NCBI RefSeq assembly: GCF_900169075.1
Contig: NZ_LT827014.1
Location: 248,001 to 312,000 of the forward strand
Direction of reading: 5' to 3'
DNA: 64,000 nt
Source of the DNA: Chryseobacterium phocaeense
Lineage (GTDB): Bacteria; Bacteroidota; Bacteroidia; Flavobacteriales; Weeksellaceae
Each line of letters begins with the position of its first letter. Position 1 is the stretch's first letter. Below the pieces are notes generated by a model. The model saw nothing but the letters and a program-made list of their open reading frames with translations, searched no databases and was not told where the DNA came from. The translations under genes and the position numbers were made by a program. Of the stretch, positions 1 to 8,133 are shown one piece after another.

Positions 1-300
1 AAAATAACAAAGGTTATCCACAAAAATCTCTATAATTACTCAAAAACTCCATTGTGATTAGCTTAAAAGATAAATGCAGGAAATCAACATTATTTTGTGC
101 AAAAATTTAATAGTGTTTGAAATTCAGCAAATTCCATTGTTAACAATATGTGGAAAAGATATTGGGAAGCTACCGGTAAGCATTGGAAAACCTATTTAAA
201 AGGTCTGTAAACCCTGTCAATAACTTATTAATAACCTGTTGAAAGCTTATGGACAAGACACAAAGGTAAGAGGAAATAATGTGGAAAACCTATGAATACA
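1..300. other. AT-rich gene-free stretch with DnaA-box-like words; possible replication origin
   Basis: Positions 1-511 hold no credible gene. A perfect DnaA box TTATCCACA lies at 14-22. TGTGGAAAA, the reverse form with two changes, occurs twice (149-157 and 280-288), and TTATGGACA lies at 247-255. A TTATTAATAAC-type AT-rich element lies near 225-235. Clustered boxes of this kind in an AT-rich spacer are what bacterial origins look like. No dnaA or other replication gene is visible, and single TTATCCACA words also occur elsewhere (near 30070), so the call is tentative. It could simply be an AT-rich intergenic region. Confidence 0.35.
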
Positions 301-407
301 TCTACCCTGCCAGCTCATTCTCAGCTCATCTTCAGAGTTTATTTTTCCTTATAAAATTCACAACAATCAAGTTATTATTGTTCACAATCTTTTACCGTTA
401 TTTTCGT

Positions 408-415
408 TACATTTG
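408..415 (+). promoter_or_regulatory. Probable -7 element TACATTTG for the DUF5686 gene
   Basis: TACATTTG matches the Bacteroidota -7 consensus TAnnTTTG and lies about 95 bases upstream of the start codon. The nearest TTG at 378-380 is slightly too far (27 bases) for a good -33 element, so only the -7 element is supported. Confidence 0.4.
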
Positions 416-511
416 TAGTTTTGTGATTTTATATTGAAAACGTTAAAAAATATGATCTTTTTTAAATAAAACAGCACGCTTTTTGTTTGTGCTAATTGCC
501 TGAAGAACCAA

Positions 512-3040
512 ATGATGTCAAACAACAACCTCAAATATTACAACCTCTTTTTTCTGCTTTTTATATCCTGCCTGAATTATGCCCAAAACACGGCAAACGG
601 CAGAATTATTGACGCAAAAACCAATAAAGAAATACAGGGTGTGGATATTTTTATCAATGACAATACAGAACCTACTTTAAAAACTTCACTGGGAAGCTTT
701 ACCGTACAGTCTGATACCCTGATTTACAAACTGAAATTCTCGAAAAAGAATTATTCTACAGAAACCCTTACGATCACTCCTGAAAATGCGGGAAATATTT
801 TCGTTAAACTTTCTCAGGAAAAGGAAAACACCATTGCTGAGATTGTTATCCACAACGAGAAACCGAAATACAAGAATAAAAAAGAAAACCCCGCGTATGC
901 AATTATGCAAGAGGTATGGAAACGGAAAAGGAACAACGGTCTGGAAAAATTTGACACCTACACGTATAAAGAGTACGAAAAAATCCAGTTTGACGCGAAC
1001 AACCTGGACAGTGCTTTTATGAGCAAAAAGATTTTTAATAAACTGGATTTCATTTTCGACTATGCAGATTCTACGGCCAGCGGAAAGATTGGATTACCTA
1101 TTTTCCTCAACGAATCGATTTACGAAAATTACGGTGAGAATAAACCCGGAAAAAAGACTAAAAGATTGCTCGTTGCCCAGAAAACATCAGGTTTCCAGGA
1201 TAATCAGGTGATTACCATTACCGCAAAAAACCTGTACCGGGATATCAATATTTATGACAATACACTGAACTATTTTGATATCGGATTTCCCAGCCCGGTG
1301 GGCTCCAATGGATTCAGTACTTACGATTACAATTTAACGGATACCATCTCTATTCATGGTGAAAATGCTTACAAAATCCGGTATCAGCCTAAAAGAAAAG
1401 AAGTTTTAGCCTTTCAGGGTTATCTGTATATAGACACGGACAGTTATGCCGTTTTAGGGGCTACTTTAAAATCTACGCAGAAGATCAACGTTAACTTTAT
1501 CAACAGTATTTCTACTGAGCTGGAATATGACAATCCGGACGAAAACACGTTTCTTCCCAAAAAATTCATCACGGAAATAGAATTAACCCCTTTTGCTAAA
1601 AAAAGAACCTCCAAGAGTATCATTGCGAAAAGAACAGTAGACTATTCCCAATATGACTTCAACAAGCCTCTTGACGATAAAGTATTTACCCGCAGACAGG
1701 AGGAATATGATGATAAATTTGTAGATAAAGATGATGCGTATTGGGTAAAGGCGAGACCTGACACTTTATCGAAATCTGAACGGGGCGTTTATGAAATGCT
1801 TGATAAGCTGCAGCAGACCCCCAAATTCAACCGTATCGTTAAAATCTACGAAACACTGGCATCAGGTTATTACAATGCCTTTAAAGGAATTGACATCGGT
1901 CCTATCTTCTCCATTTACGGAAAAAATGAAGTGGAAGGCGACAGGATAAGATTGGGAGCAAGATCCTATTTTGGGCAGAACGACCCATGGAGAGTGCAGT
2001 TTTACACCGCTTACGGATTCAAGGATCAACAGGTTAAATATGGAGCTGAAGCCAGATATATGTTCAACCGGGTGAACAGGTTTATGATTGGCGCAGGAAC
2101 AAAAAGAGATATCGAACAGCTGGGTGTACAACTGACCACCGATGACGGGATTATGGCGCGAACTTTTGCTTCATCCACCCTTTTTGCAAGAGGAGAGAAT
2201 GCATCTTTAAGTTCTATCAATAAAACGAATATTTTCGCATCTATTGAGCCATGGAAAAATTTCCAGGTAAGAGTAGACGGAACTTTACAGAGTATTAAGT
2301 CCGCCAATCCGGAAAAGTTCAGCCTGATGTATTACCGCAACGGTGATCTGAGAAAAACCCTTAATGATTCTCACGTTACGCTTAGCTTAATTGCAAGACC
2401 GGGAGCGAAATTCTCCCAAACCGGAGTAGACCGTTATGAGCACGGAACGCTGGCTCCAACCATCATTCTGAAATACACCAGAGGAATTGAAGGTCTTTTT
2501 AACGGTGATTTTAATTACAACAGGCTTCAGTTTATGTTCTATAAGCCGATACTGATCGGAAGTTGGGGAAAAACATTGGTTAGCTTTGAAGCTGGGAAAA
2601 CTTTTGACACCGTTCCTCTAGCGTTGCAGAATGTGGTTCCTGGAAACCAGTCTTACAGTCTTGCCCAGAATACTTTTGCGCAGCTTAATTATTACGAATT
2701 TGTGGCGGATACTTATTCTACGCTACATCTGGAACATCATTTCAATGGAAAAATATTGTCATTTATTCCTCTAATCAAAAAGCTTAAACTCAGAGAAATT
2801 GCATTTATCAGAAGTGCGTACGGGACTTTAAGCGATGCTTCCAAAGCGATTAACGTGGACGGATTCAAATACTCTGCGCCAAGTGAGCAGATCTATTTTG
2901 AGTACGGATTCGGTATTGAAAATATCGGAATCGGAAATCTTAGGATATTCAGGGTAGATTTTAACTGGAGAGGAAACTATCTTGACCGGCCGGATATTTC
3001 AACATTCGGAGTGAAAGCCGGATTTCAGGTTGGATTCTAA
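512..3040 (+). CDS. DUF5686 / carboxypeptidase-regulatory-like outer membrane protein
   Basis: 842 residues. A signal peptide covers about residues 1-24 (hydrophobic LFFLLFISCLN, then YAQ). A carboxypeptidase-regulatory-like beta-sandwich follows (about 25-115, with NGRIIDAKTNKEIQGVDIF), and then a long region of the DUF5686 type. The last third alternates aromatic and polar residues and ends in GVKAGFQVGF with a terminal Phe, as expected of an outer-membrane beta-barrel. The family resembles the surface-transport proteins of Bacteroidota, but no substrate is known. The gene stands alone: a -7 element lies upstream and a strong hairpin follows. The first two codons are both ATG, so translation may begin at 512 or 515. 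Confidence 0.85.
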   Translation: MMSNNNLKYYNLFFLLFISCLNYAQNTANGRIIDAKTNKEIQGVDIFINDNTEPTLKTSLGSFTVQSDTLIYKLKFSKKNYSTETLTITPENAGNIFVKLSQEKENTIAEIVIHNEKPKYKNKKENPAYAIMQEVWKRKRNNGLEKFDTYTYKEYEKIQFDANNLDSAFMSKKIFNKLDFIFDYADSTASGKIGLPIFLNESIYENYGENKPGKKTKRLLVAQKTSGFQDNQVITITAKNLYRDINIYDNTLNYFDIGFPSPVGSNGFSTYDYNLTDTISIHGENAYKIRYQPKRKEVLAFQGYLYIDTDSYAVLGATLKSTQKINVNFINSISTELEYDNPDENTFLPKKFITEIELTPFAKKRTSKSIIAKRTVDYSQYDFNKPLDDKVFTRRQEEYDDKFVDKDDAYWVKARPDTLSKSERGVYEMLDKLQQTPKFNRIVKIYETLASGYYNAFKGIDIGPIFSIYGKNEVEGDRIRLGARSYFGQNDPWRVQFYTAYGFKDQQVKYGAEARYMFNRVNRFMIGAGTKRDIEQLGVQLTTDDGIMARTFASSTLFARGENASLSSINKTNIFASIEPWKNFQVRVDGTLQSIKSANPEKFSLMYYRNGDLRKTLNDSHVTLSLIARPGAKFSQTGVDRYEHGTLAPTIILKYTRGIEGLFNGDFNYNRLQFMFYKPILIGSWGKTLVSFEAGKTFDTVPLALQNVVPGNQSYSLAQNTFAQLNYYEFVADTYSTLHLEHHFNGKILSFIPLIKKLKLREIAFIRSAYGTLSDASKAINVDGFKYSAPSEQIYFEYGFGIENIGIGNLRIFRVDFNWRGNYLDRPDISTFGVKAGFQVGF

Positions 3041-3045
3041 ATATA

Positions 3046-3079
3046 AAAGAGGCTGGATCAAAAATGATCCAGCCTCTTT
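3046..3079. terminator. Bidirectional intrinsic terminator
   Basis: A perfect 15-bp stem (3046-3060 with 3065-3079) carries a four-base AAAA loop and is flanked by A and T runs on both sides. It sits between the converging DUF5686 gene and the reductase gene and can serve both. Confidence 0.85.
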
Positions 3080-3118
3080 CGTTCTCACCCCATACCATAT
3101 TTCATTCTGTACAATTTT

Positions 3119-4081
3119 TTATAGTGAAAGTACAATTTTTCCAAATAAAGGGCGTTCCCGTTTTGAATCTTCCATTCTGTGATGGGCATCTCTGATGGCT
3201 TCAATAGGGTATACACTGTCTATCACCGGCTTTATATGTCCCGCTTCAATTAGTTCCGTAATATGATGGAGCTCATCCCTGCTTTGACGGGTAAAAACAA
3301 AATGGTAGGTAGCATTTCTTTCCCACGCGTGAATTAAGTTTTGTGGCCGTGCAATATCAACCAATGTTACAATCTGACCATAGCTTGCCAAGGCAAGAGG
3401 GCCATCTGCCAGCATGCTTCCTCCTATTGTATCTATAATTACATCCACCCCTCTTCCTTTTGTATGCGCTAAAACTTCTTCCATATAGTTTTTATTATGG
3501 TGATCAATAACAACATCCGCCCCAAGATCTCTGAGTTGATCATGTAAAACGCTTTGCGCTGTTGTGTATACAAAAGCTCCAAGAGATTTGGCAACCTGTA
3601 TGGCGAGCGTTCCAACACCCCCGGCGCCTCCGGGAATAAGAATGGTATCCCCTTTTTTAAGCTTAGCCCGCACCACAAGCATCTCCCACACTGTTCCTCC
3701 AATCAGCGGAATAGCTGCCGCTTCCTCATAATTAAGATTCTCCGGCATTCGGGAAAGTGATGATTCGTCTGTCAGATGATACTCTGCATAGCTCCCGGAA
3801 CTCCCAAAACGTGGAGAATAATAGACTTTGTCGCCGGGCCGCCACTTTTTTACGGCCTCACCTGTTGCTATAACCTCACCTGCAATGTCATGACCGGTTA
3901 TAACAGGCAAATCAAATACCGCCGGATAATCTCCCCTTCTTACCTGATAGTCAAGGGGATTTACAGAAGTAGCCCTTACTTTCACGAGCACCTGGGATTG
4001 ATCCGTTATAGAAGGAACAACCGCTTCGGTTAACTGAAGAACTTCCAGCCCTCCATAATTTTTGATTTCAATTGCTTTCAT
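3119..4081 (-). CDS. Zinc-independent medium-chain alcohol dehydrogenase/quinone oxidoreductase family protein
   Basis: 320 residues with the layout of the quinone-oxidoreductase branch of the medium-chain dehydrogenase superfamily. An N-terminal GroES-like part (VTGHDIAGEVIATGEAV near residues 62-78) is followed by a Rossmann fold with the nucleotide-binding run GGAGGVGTLAIQVAKSLG near 150-167. The structural-zinc cysteines of classical alcohol dehydrogenases are absent, which fits an NADPH-dependent reductase of enones, quinones or similar electrophiles. It lies 44 bases downstream of an ArsR-type regulator on the same strand. The pair is probably one operon in which the regulator controls the reductase. 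The true substrate cannot be read from sequence. Confidence 0.85.
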   Translation of the reverse strand: MKAIEIKNYGGLEVLQLTEAVVPSITDQSQVLVKVRATSVNPLDYQVRRGDYPAVFDLPVITGHDIAGEVIATGEAVKKWRPGDKVYYSPRFGSSGSYAEYHLTDESSLSRMPENLNYEEAAAIPLIGGTVWEMLVVRAKLKKGDTILIPGGAGGVGTLAIQVAKSLGAFVYTTAQSVLHDQLRDLGADVVIDHHNKNYMEEVLAHTKGRGVDVIIDTIGGSMLADGPLALASYGQIVTLVDIARPQNLIHAWERNATYHFVFTRQSRDELHHITELIEAGHIKPVIDSVYPIEAIRDAHHRMEDSKRERPLFGKIVLSL

Positions 4082-4125
4082 AATTCTGGATTTCGCTTAT
4101 TTTCGAAATATTTAATTAAAAAAAT

Positions 4126-4431
4126 TTAAAATGCCTTCTGAATGAGTTGATTGAGTGTATCAATCGCCCCTTCATTACGCTTGTAGTAGGTCCACTGCCC
4201 AGCTCTGGTCGCTTCAATAAGACCACATTTCTGCAGTGAGCTCAGATAATCGGATGTGGTGGATGGAGACAGACCTGCCTTTTTGGTAATGTCGCTTACA
4301 CAGACTCCCAAGTTAGGATCATAATCCTCTAATTCCTCCGCAGGAAAATGGAGACGCGGTTCTTTAAGCCAGATCAGTATGTTGATCCGGGTTTGATTAC
4401 TGAGCGCTTTAAAAACCATTATTAATTCCAT
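4126..4431 (-). CDS. ArsR-family winged-helix transcriptional regulator
   Basis: 101 residues, typical length for ArsR/SmtB regulators. The helix-turn-helix core is visible: FKALSNQTRINILIWL at the N-terminus, then VCVSDITKKAGLSPSTTSDYL, where the recognition helix lies. No Cys cluster of the metal-sensing ELCVCDL type is present; there is only one Cys in the equivalent segment (GVCVSD), so it may respond to a non-metal signal. It is first in an operon with the dehydrogenase. The -7 element TATATTTG at 4436-4443 lies only 4 bases before the annotated ATG, so the transcript may be leaderless or translation may begin at the second ATG (codon 5). Confidence 0.85.
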   Translation of the reverse strand: MELIMVFKALSNQTRINILIWLKEPRLHFPAEELEDYDPNLGVCVSDITKKAGLSPSTTSDYLSSLQKCGLIEATRAGQWTYYKRNEGAIDTLNQLIQKAF

Positions 4432-4435
4432 GCTT

Positions 4436-4467
4436 CAAATATATCGATAATTTCCGAAATACCGAAA
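4436..4467 (-). promoter_or_regulatory. Promoter and candidate ArsR operator
   Basis: On the minus strand a TATATTTG -7 element (4436-4443) is preceded by two direct TTTCGG words, which read CCGAAA on the plus strand at 4454-4459 and 4462-4467. A similar TTTCGAAAAT palindrome recurs between the regulator and the dehydrogenase near 4097-4108. An autoregulatory site is likely but inferred. Confidence 0.4.
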
Positions 4468-4564
4468 CTATTTGGAATAAATAGCCACATTGGAAATTCA
4501 TCACCATATGTTACTAAAAATCCCCAACTTCTGTTGAGGATCATTTTTCAATAACTTTATTTAA

Positions 4565-4732
4565 TTAACAATCGCATGGATCCGGATCCATAATCATGTT
4601 TCTGCACATCAGTCTCTGCTGTGGCGTCCATGTACACCATTGAACACAGGTAGTAGCGGGAGCAGGACATCCTAAAGCTCCTCCGTCGATTGTTCTTAAT
4701 TCTTTTTTAGACAATTTCTTCAGATTTTTCAT
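4565..4732 (-). CDS. GG-leader Cys-rich bacteriocin-like peptide (55 aa)
   Basis: A short gene on the minus strand. Its product begins MKNLKKLSKKELRTIDGG, which is a double-glycine leader with Gly17-Gly18 as the expected cleavage site. A 37-residue core with six cysteines (22, 29, 33, 43, 53, 55) follows. This leader style is shared by the peptides at 28154-28426 and 28655-28816. Such peptides in Chryseobacterium are usually annotated as bacteriocin-like. Export would need a C39-peptidase ABC transporter, and none is in this window. A 5-prime untranslated leader of about 70 bases carries a motif shared with the 28154-28426 gene. Function (toxin, pheromone or other) is unknown. Confidence 0.75.
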   Translation of the reverse strand: MKNLKKLSKKELRTIDGGALGCPAPATTCVQWCTWTPQQRLMCRNMIMDPDPCDC

Positions 4733-4755
4733 AGTATTTTGTTTTAATTGGTGTG

Positions 4756-4776
4756 CCTACTCTATATGCTTTTCGG
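4756..4776 (-). promoter_or_regulatory. Shared 5-prime UTR motif of GG-leader peptide genes (copy 1)
   Basis: On the minus strand the sequence reads CCGAAAAGC, two variable bases, then ATAGAGTAGG. It ends 23 bases before the start codon. The same two words with the same two-base gap occur upstream of the second peptide gene at 28447-28467. A probable -7 element TATATTTG at 4808-4815 places this copy inside the transcript, which suggests an RNA-level or protein-binding control element. Confidence 0.55.
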
Positions 4777-4807
4777 CTTTCGCATGTGATTTTCATTTGA
4801 TTGTAAA

Positions 4808-4815
4808 CAAATATA
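4808..4815 (-). promoter_or_regulatory. -7 element TATATTTG of the GG-leader peptide gene
   Basis: A perfect TAnnTTTG match on the minus strand, about 76 bases upstream of the start codon. It gives a 5-prime leader of about 70 bases that contains the shared motif. No clear -33 TTG is seen. Confidence 0.5.
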
Positions 4816-4881
4816 TAAATATTTCACTATAAATAGAATATTAATGAAAATATTTTTGACTCTCTTAGTAAATACATAAAA

Positions 4882-4905
4882 AAACCTCAGCTACTGCCGA
4901 GGTTT
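4882..4905 (-). terminator. Terminator after rplU-rpmA
   Basis: The inverted repeat AAACCTC...GAGGTTT (4882-4888 with 4899-4905) is followed on the minus strand by a T run. It ends the ribosomal-protein operon just after the L27 stop codon. Confidence 0.8.
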
Positions 4906-4926
4906 AATTTTATAAAACGCTTAAGA

Positions 4927-5184
4927 TTATGCGTTTGGTTCTACAGATACGAAAGATCTGTTGTTTGCTTTCTTTCTGAAAACTACTTTACCGTCTACTA
5001 GTGCAAACAAAGTGTGGTCTTTACCCATACCCACGTTTTCACCCGGGTGGTGCTGTGTACCTCTCTGTCTGATAATAATATTTCCGGCAATAGCTTCTTG
5101 ACCTCCGAAAATCTTCACACCTAATCTTTTAGAGTGAGACTCTCTACCGTTCTTGGAACTACCGACTCCTTTCTTGTGTGCCAT
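4927..5184 (-). CDS. rpmA: 50S ribosomal protein L27
   Basis: 85 residues, the usual length. It starts [22 protein letters not shown] and contains [19 protein letters not shown], both diagnostic of L27, which reaches the peptidyl-transferase centre of the large subunit. There is no N-terminal pre-sequence of the kind cleaved in Firmicutes. It sits 12 bases downstream of rplU, in the conserved rplU-rpmA operon. Confidence 0.98.
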   Translation of the reverse strand: MAHKKGVGSSKNGRESHSKRLGVKIFGGQEAIAGNIIIRQRGTQHHPGENVGMGKDHTLFALVDGKVVFRKKANNRSFVSVEPNA

Positions 5185-5196
5185 TTTATTACTGGA

Positions 5197-5772
5197 TTAT
5201 TTATTAAGTGCTTTAAATTGATCGATGTTCTTAATGATAGCAGCATCTACTTCTTCATGAGTAAGAACAGTCTTTTCTAATTCAACTTTAACTGCTTTAC
5301 CTAAAGTAATTAAAGTTTCTCTGTTTTCTTTAGACTGAGAAAGGTTGTTTTTCTTTAAGTGATAGTTCAGTTCGTGATCTTCACCAAAGTTAACCGTTGC
5401 GTTGTCTGAAAGAACTTCAGCCTTCACCGTTTCTTTTTTAGCAGCCTTCTTAGAACCTCCATCAAAACCAGTGATACCAGTGATTTTAATTTGAGTTAAA
5501 GATTGTCTGTGACCGTTTTTCACCTGGTAACCTTTTCTTCTTTTCTTTTTGAAAACGATTACTTTATCAGCTTTTACGTGGTCAAGGATCTCTGCATCTA
5601 CAGTGATTCCGCTTACAGCTGGGGCGCCTACAGTGATTGAACCGTTTACAGTAAGAAGAATTTTATCAAAAGAAACTTTGTCTCCTTTTTCTCCTTTCAA
5701 ACGGTTTACAAACAACTTCTGGTCTTGCTCAACTTTGTATTGAAGCCCTGCTATTTCTACAATTGCAAACAT
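5197..5772 (-). CDS. rplU: 50S ribosomal protein L21 with long C-terminal extension
   Basis: 191 residues. Residues 1 to about 100 are a normal L21 (MFAIVEIAGLQYKV at the start and KKKRRKGYQVKNGHRQ in the RNA-binding part). E. coli L21 is only 103 residues, so about 90 residues follow that are absent there. They comprise a Lys/Ala-rich linker (SKKAAKKETVKAE) and a charged helical tail (EKTVLTHEEVDAAIIKNID). Extended L21 proteins occur in other Bacteroidota, so this is probably lineage-specific rather than a fusion error. It is first gene of rplU-rpmA, with a promoter at 5803-5836. Confidence 0.96.
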   Translation of the reverse strand: MFAIVEIAGLQYKVEQDQKLFVNRLKGEKGDKVSFDKILLTVNGSITVGAPAVSGITVDAEILDHVKADKVIVFKKKRRKGYQVKNGHRQSLTQIKITGITGFDGGSKKAAKKETVKAEVLSDNATVNFGEDHELNYHLKKNNLSQSKENRETLITLGKAVKVELEKTVLTHEEVDAAIIKNIDQFKALNK

Positions 5773-5802
5773 TGTTTATAAATTTTTAGTTATTTCGAGG
5801 TG

Positions 5803-5836
5803 CAAATATATGAATAAAATTCTAAATAGCTTACAA
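5803..5836 (-). promoter_or_regulatory. Promoter of rplU-rpmA
   Basis: On the minus strand a TATATTTG -7 element (5803-5810) lies 23 bases from a TTG (5834-5836). This is the Bacteroidota promoter arrangement at the wide end of the allowed spacing. It lies about 31 bases upstream of the L21 start codon. Confidence 0.65.
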
Positions 5837-5966
5837 TCAGATCTGTATTTTTTTCAAAAAAACATACAAAATTTCATTTCACTATGTTTTGAATAATTTT
5901 TAACACTAAAGTGCTCATACTTATAATATAATTTTATACCTTCGTTATCACCAAAAAATATTTTAT

Positions 5967-6854
5967 ATGAAAAGAAACTTCAAATTCTGCCTTTTGGCAG
6001 GAGCCATTGCCGCATTCTCACTGTCTGCGTGCCGTGATGACAAAATGGAAGAATCCGTACTTCCGGAAGCCCAATCAGAAAGCGCTAAGATAGACCAGCC
6101 CGGAGATCTTGAAAAAATCTGTTCTTACGTAGATCAATACTGGAGCTCCACTGCCGTCCTGAAAACGGGTCTTCAAAACACCGCAGACACCAATTTCATG
6201 AACGCCCAGATGACTAAAATTGCCAGTCTGTGGGGAAGAAGCAATCCTACGCTTCGTTTTGTAGATGATCCCTCAAATTTCAATTCTACTTACAACGCAA
6301 TTTCTTATTCTACAGGAAAAATTTACTATGGGTACGCCATCTACGCTGATGCAAAAAACAAAGGCGGAGATATCGTTAACGCCATGATCCTTGCCCATGA
6401 GTATGGCCACCAGCTTCAGTACATTTTTAATCTTCCTTCTGTAAATGAATCTACAGCCAGACCTAATGAACTGGAAGCAGACGGTTTTGCAGGCTACTAC
6501 CTGAGAAGACCAAACGGCTATAACAAAACAAGCTTTGCAGAAATTGCCGCTGCTTATGAATTTGCACAAAGTATCGGAGATTACCAGACGACCAGCTCAA
6601 ACCACCACGGAACACCTCCTCAGAGAAGATCCGCTGTACGTTTAGGCTTCCTTCTTGGACAGTATGATCTTAGTGCTTCCAGTTTTGACTACAACTTCTT
6701 CTATTATTACCAGGGCGTATTAAACGGAACTTATAAAATGGGTAAAAACTCAGCAAATCCGGAACTTGACGCTTATATGAGTCAATATATGGACGAGCTC
6801 AGAAAAATCCAGACCGGGGAAATCTCTGCGGAAGAATTCAAACATCTTAAATAA
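5967..6854 (+). CDS. Putative zinc metallopeptidase lipoprotein
   Basis: 295 residues. The N-terminus is a lipoprotein signal with lipobox LSAC (Cys22 lipidated), so the protein should be anchored in the periplasm or on the surface. The zinc-binding HEYGH motif lies at residues 144-148 within ILAHEYGHQLQ. A second acidic motif, NELEADGFAG at about 167-176, is likely to supply the third ligand. This pattern matches the neutral zinc metallopeptidase (YpfJ-like) type. Substrate unknown. The gene is monocistronic. Confidence 0.8.
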   Translation: MKRNFKFCLLAGAIAAFSLSACRDDKMEESVLPEAQSESAKIDQPGDLEKICSYVDQYWSSTAVLKTGLQNTADTNFMNAQMTKIASLWGRSNPTLRFVDDPSNFNSTYNAISYSTGKIYYGYAIYADAKNKGGDIVNAMILAHEYGHQLQYIFNLPSVNESTARPNELEADGFAGYYLRRPNGYNKTSFAEIAAAYEFAQSIGDYQTTSSNHHGTPPQRRSAVRLGFLLGQYDLSASSFDYNFFYYYQGVLNGTYKMGKNSANPELDAYMSQYMDELRKIQTGEISAEEFKHLK

Positions 6855-6969
6855 ACATTCATTTTTAGCATATTTAATAAAGGAGGCAGGCAGCAATGTT
6901 CTGTCTCTTTTTATCTTATTTTGACAAATATCCCAAAGTTTATTTATTTTTGAACCATATCCTATATTC

Positions 6970-8058
6970 ATGAATAGAGATCTCTATATTGATTTTGCCA
7001 AAGGAATGGCAACCCTTTCCATTATATTTATCCATACCGCTTTCTGGTCCGGCCAGTTTTATATTCCGGCAGAAGTACGGGTATTTTCCCTGGTATTTGA
7101 CGTAGCCCTGTTCTATGCCCTCAGCGGAATCACTTCAGGTTCAAACGTTGAAAAAACATTCTACAGGTTACTGAAACTTCAGATCACCTATATGATCTTT
7201 GTGACCTTCCTGTTCTTCATGGATTATTTTTTCAAGGTATTCGGGCTCACATTTTTCTCTCTGGAATGGCTGCAAAGTTTTTATTCCACTTTCGGTTCAA
7301 AATATGCCACAACAGGCGTATCCGATATCCCGCAGTGGCAGAATCTGGGCAACTGGTACCTCCATCAGTATACCAACGCAGATACATTCCCAGTGGTTAT
7401 GGGAAGTTTCTGGTACCTGAAGGTCTATTTCATCCTTGCCGTTTTTGGTGTGCTGATTTTAAGATTTTTCCCGAAACATGTCAATTGGTTTATCGCATTA
7501 TGCTTTATTCTGACTTTAACATTCAATATTTTCCCGGAATATTATCCTGCCGGTCAGGTGGGTTATGTAGCTTTCTATCTCGCCGTTTTTTTGATTGCAC
7601 ACCAGATGCGTGGAAAAACCATCCCCGCAAAGATCATCCCTGTACTGTATGGATTAGTGGCTGCAGCGCTGATATGGATGTTCTGGTATTACGGAGGTGA
7701 GATCTTTTATAAGATCAACAAAAACAAATTCCCTCCAAGGATTCCATACATTATCTGGTCACTGTTCTCCCTCACTACCCTGTTTGTTCTTTACAACAGA
7801 TTAAAGATTACGAAAGAGAATTTTGTGACCCACATCGGGAAAAATGCCATCTTTTTTTACTTCGCTCAGGGTTTAAGTTCTTCATTGGTCTATTTCATTG
7901 TGGTTCCTCTAAAGGAAAATATGCCTTGGTGGGTTCTGATGGTGATTATTTATATCATTAATGTTATCCTTGCATTCATCATTGCTGCCGGATTGAAAAA
8001 AGTGGATGATCTGGGTTGGAAAGTTTTGGAGTTTTTAAGAAAAAAAACGGCTATTTAA
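6970..8058 (+). CDS. Membrane acyltransferase, Acyl_transf_3 family
   Basis: 362 residues with about ten hydrophobic segments. The N-terminus YIDFAKGMATLSIIFIHTAFW carries the His that is conserved in acyltransferase-3 proteins (the catalytic-His region of the first helix). The family acetylates or succinylates surface glycans and other envelope molecules. Neighbours give no hint of the acceptor. It is separated from miaE by about 75 bases and may be transcribed alone. Confidence 0.8.
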   Translation: MNRDLYIDFAKGMATLSIIFIHTAFWSGQFYIPAEVRVFSLVFDVALFYALSGITSGSNVEKTFYRLLKLQITYMIFVTFLFFMDYFFKVFGLTFFSLEWLQSFYSTFGSKYATTGVSDIPQWQNLGNWYLHQYTNADTFPVVMGSFWYLKVYFILAVFGVLILRFFPKHVNWFIALCFILTLTFNIFPEYYPAGQVGYVAFYLAVFLIAHQMRGKTIPAKIIPVLYGLVAAALIWMFWYYGGEIFYKINKNKFPPRIPYIIWSLFSLTTLFVLYNRLKITKENFVTHIGKNAIFFYFAQGLSSSLVYFIVVPLKENMPWWVLMVIIYIINVILAFIIAAGLKKVDDLGWKVLEFLRKKTAI

Positions 8059-8133
8059 TACTTGTAGGGCCATTTTGAAATAAAATAATCTTTATTCCCG
8101 CAATTTATTTAATTTTACAGAAAAATTCAAAGC

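Noticed and set aside
7266..7700. 144-codon frame inside the acyltransferase gene
   Set aside because: Same strand, other frame; Cys/Arg/Ser-rich translation typical of a shadow frame.
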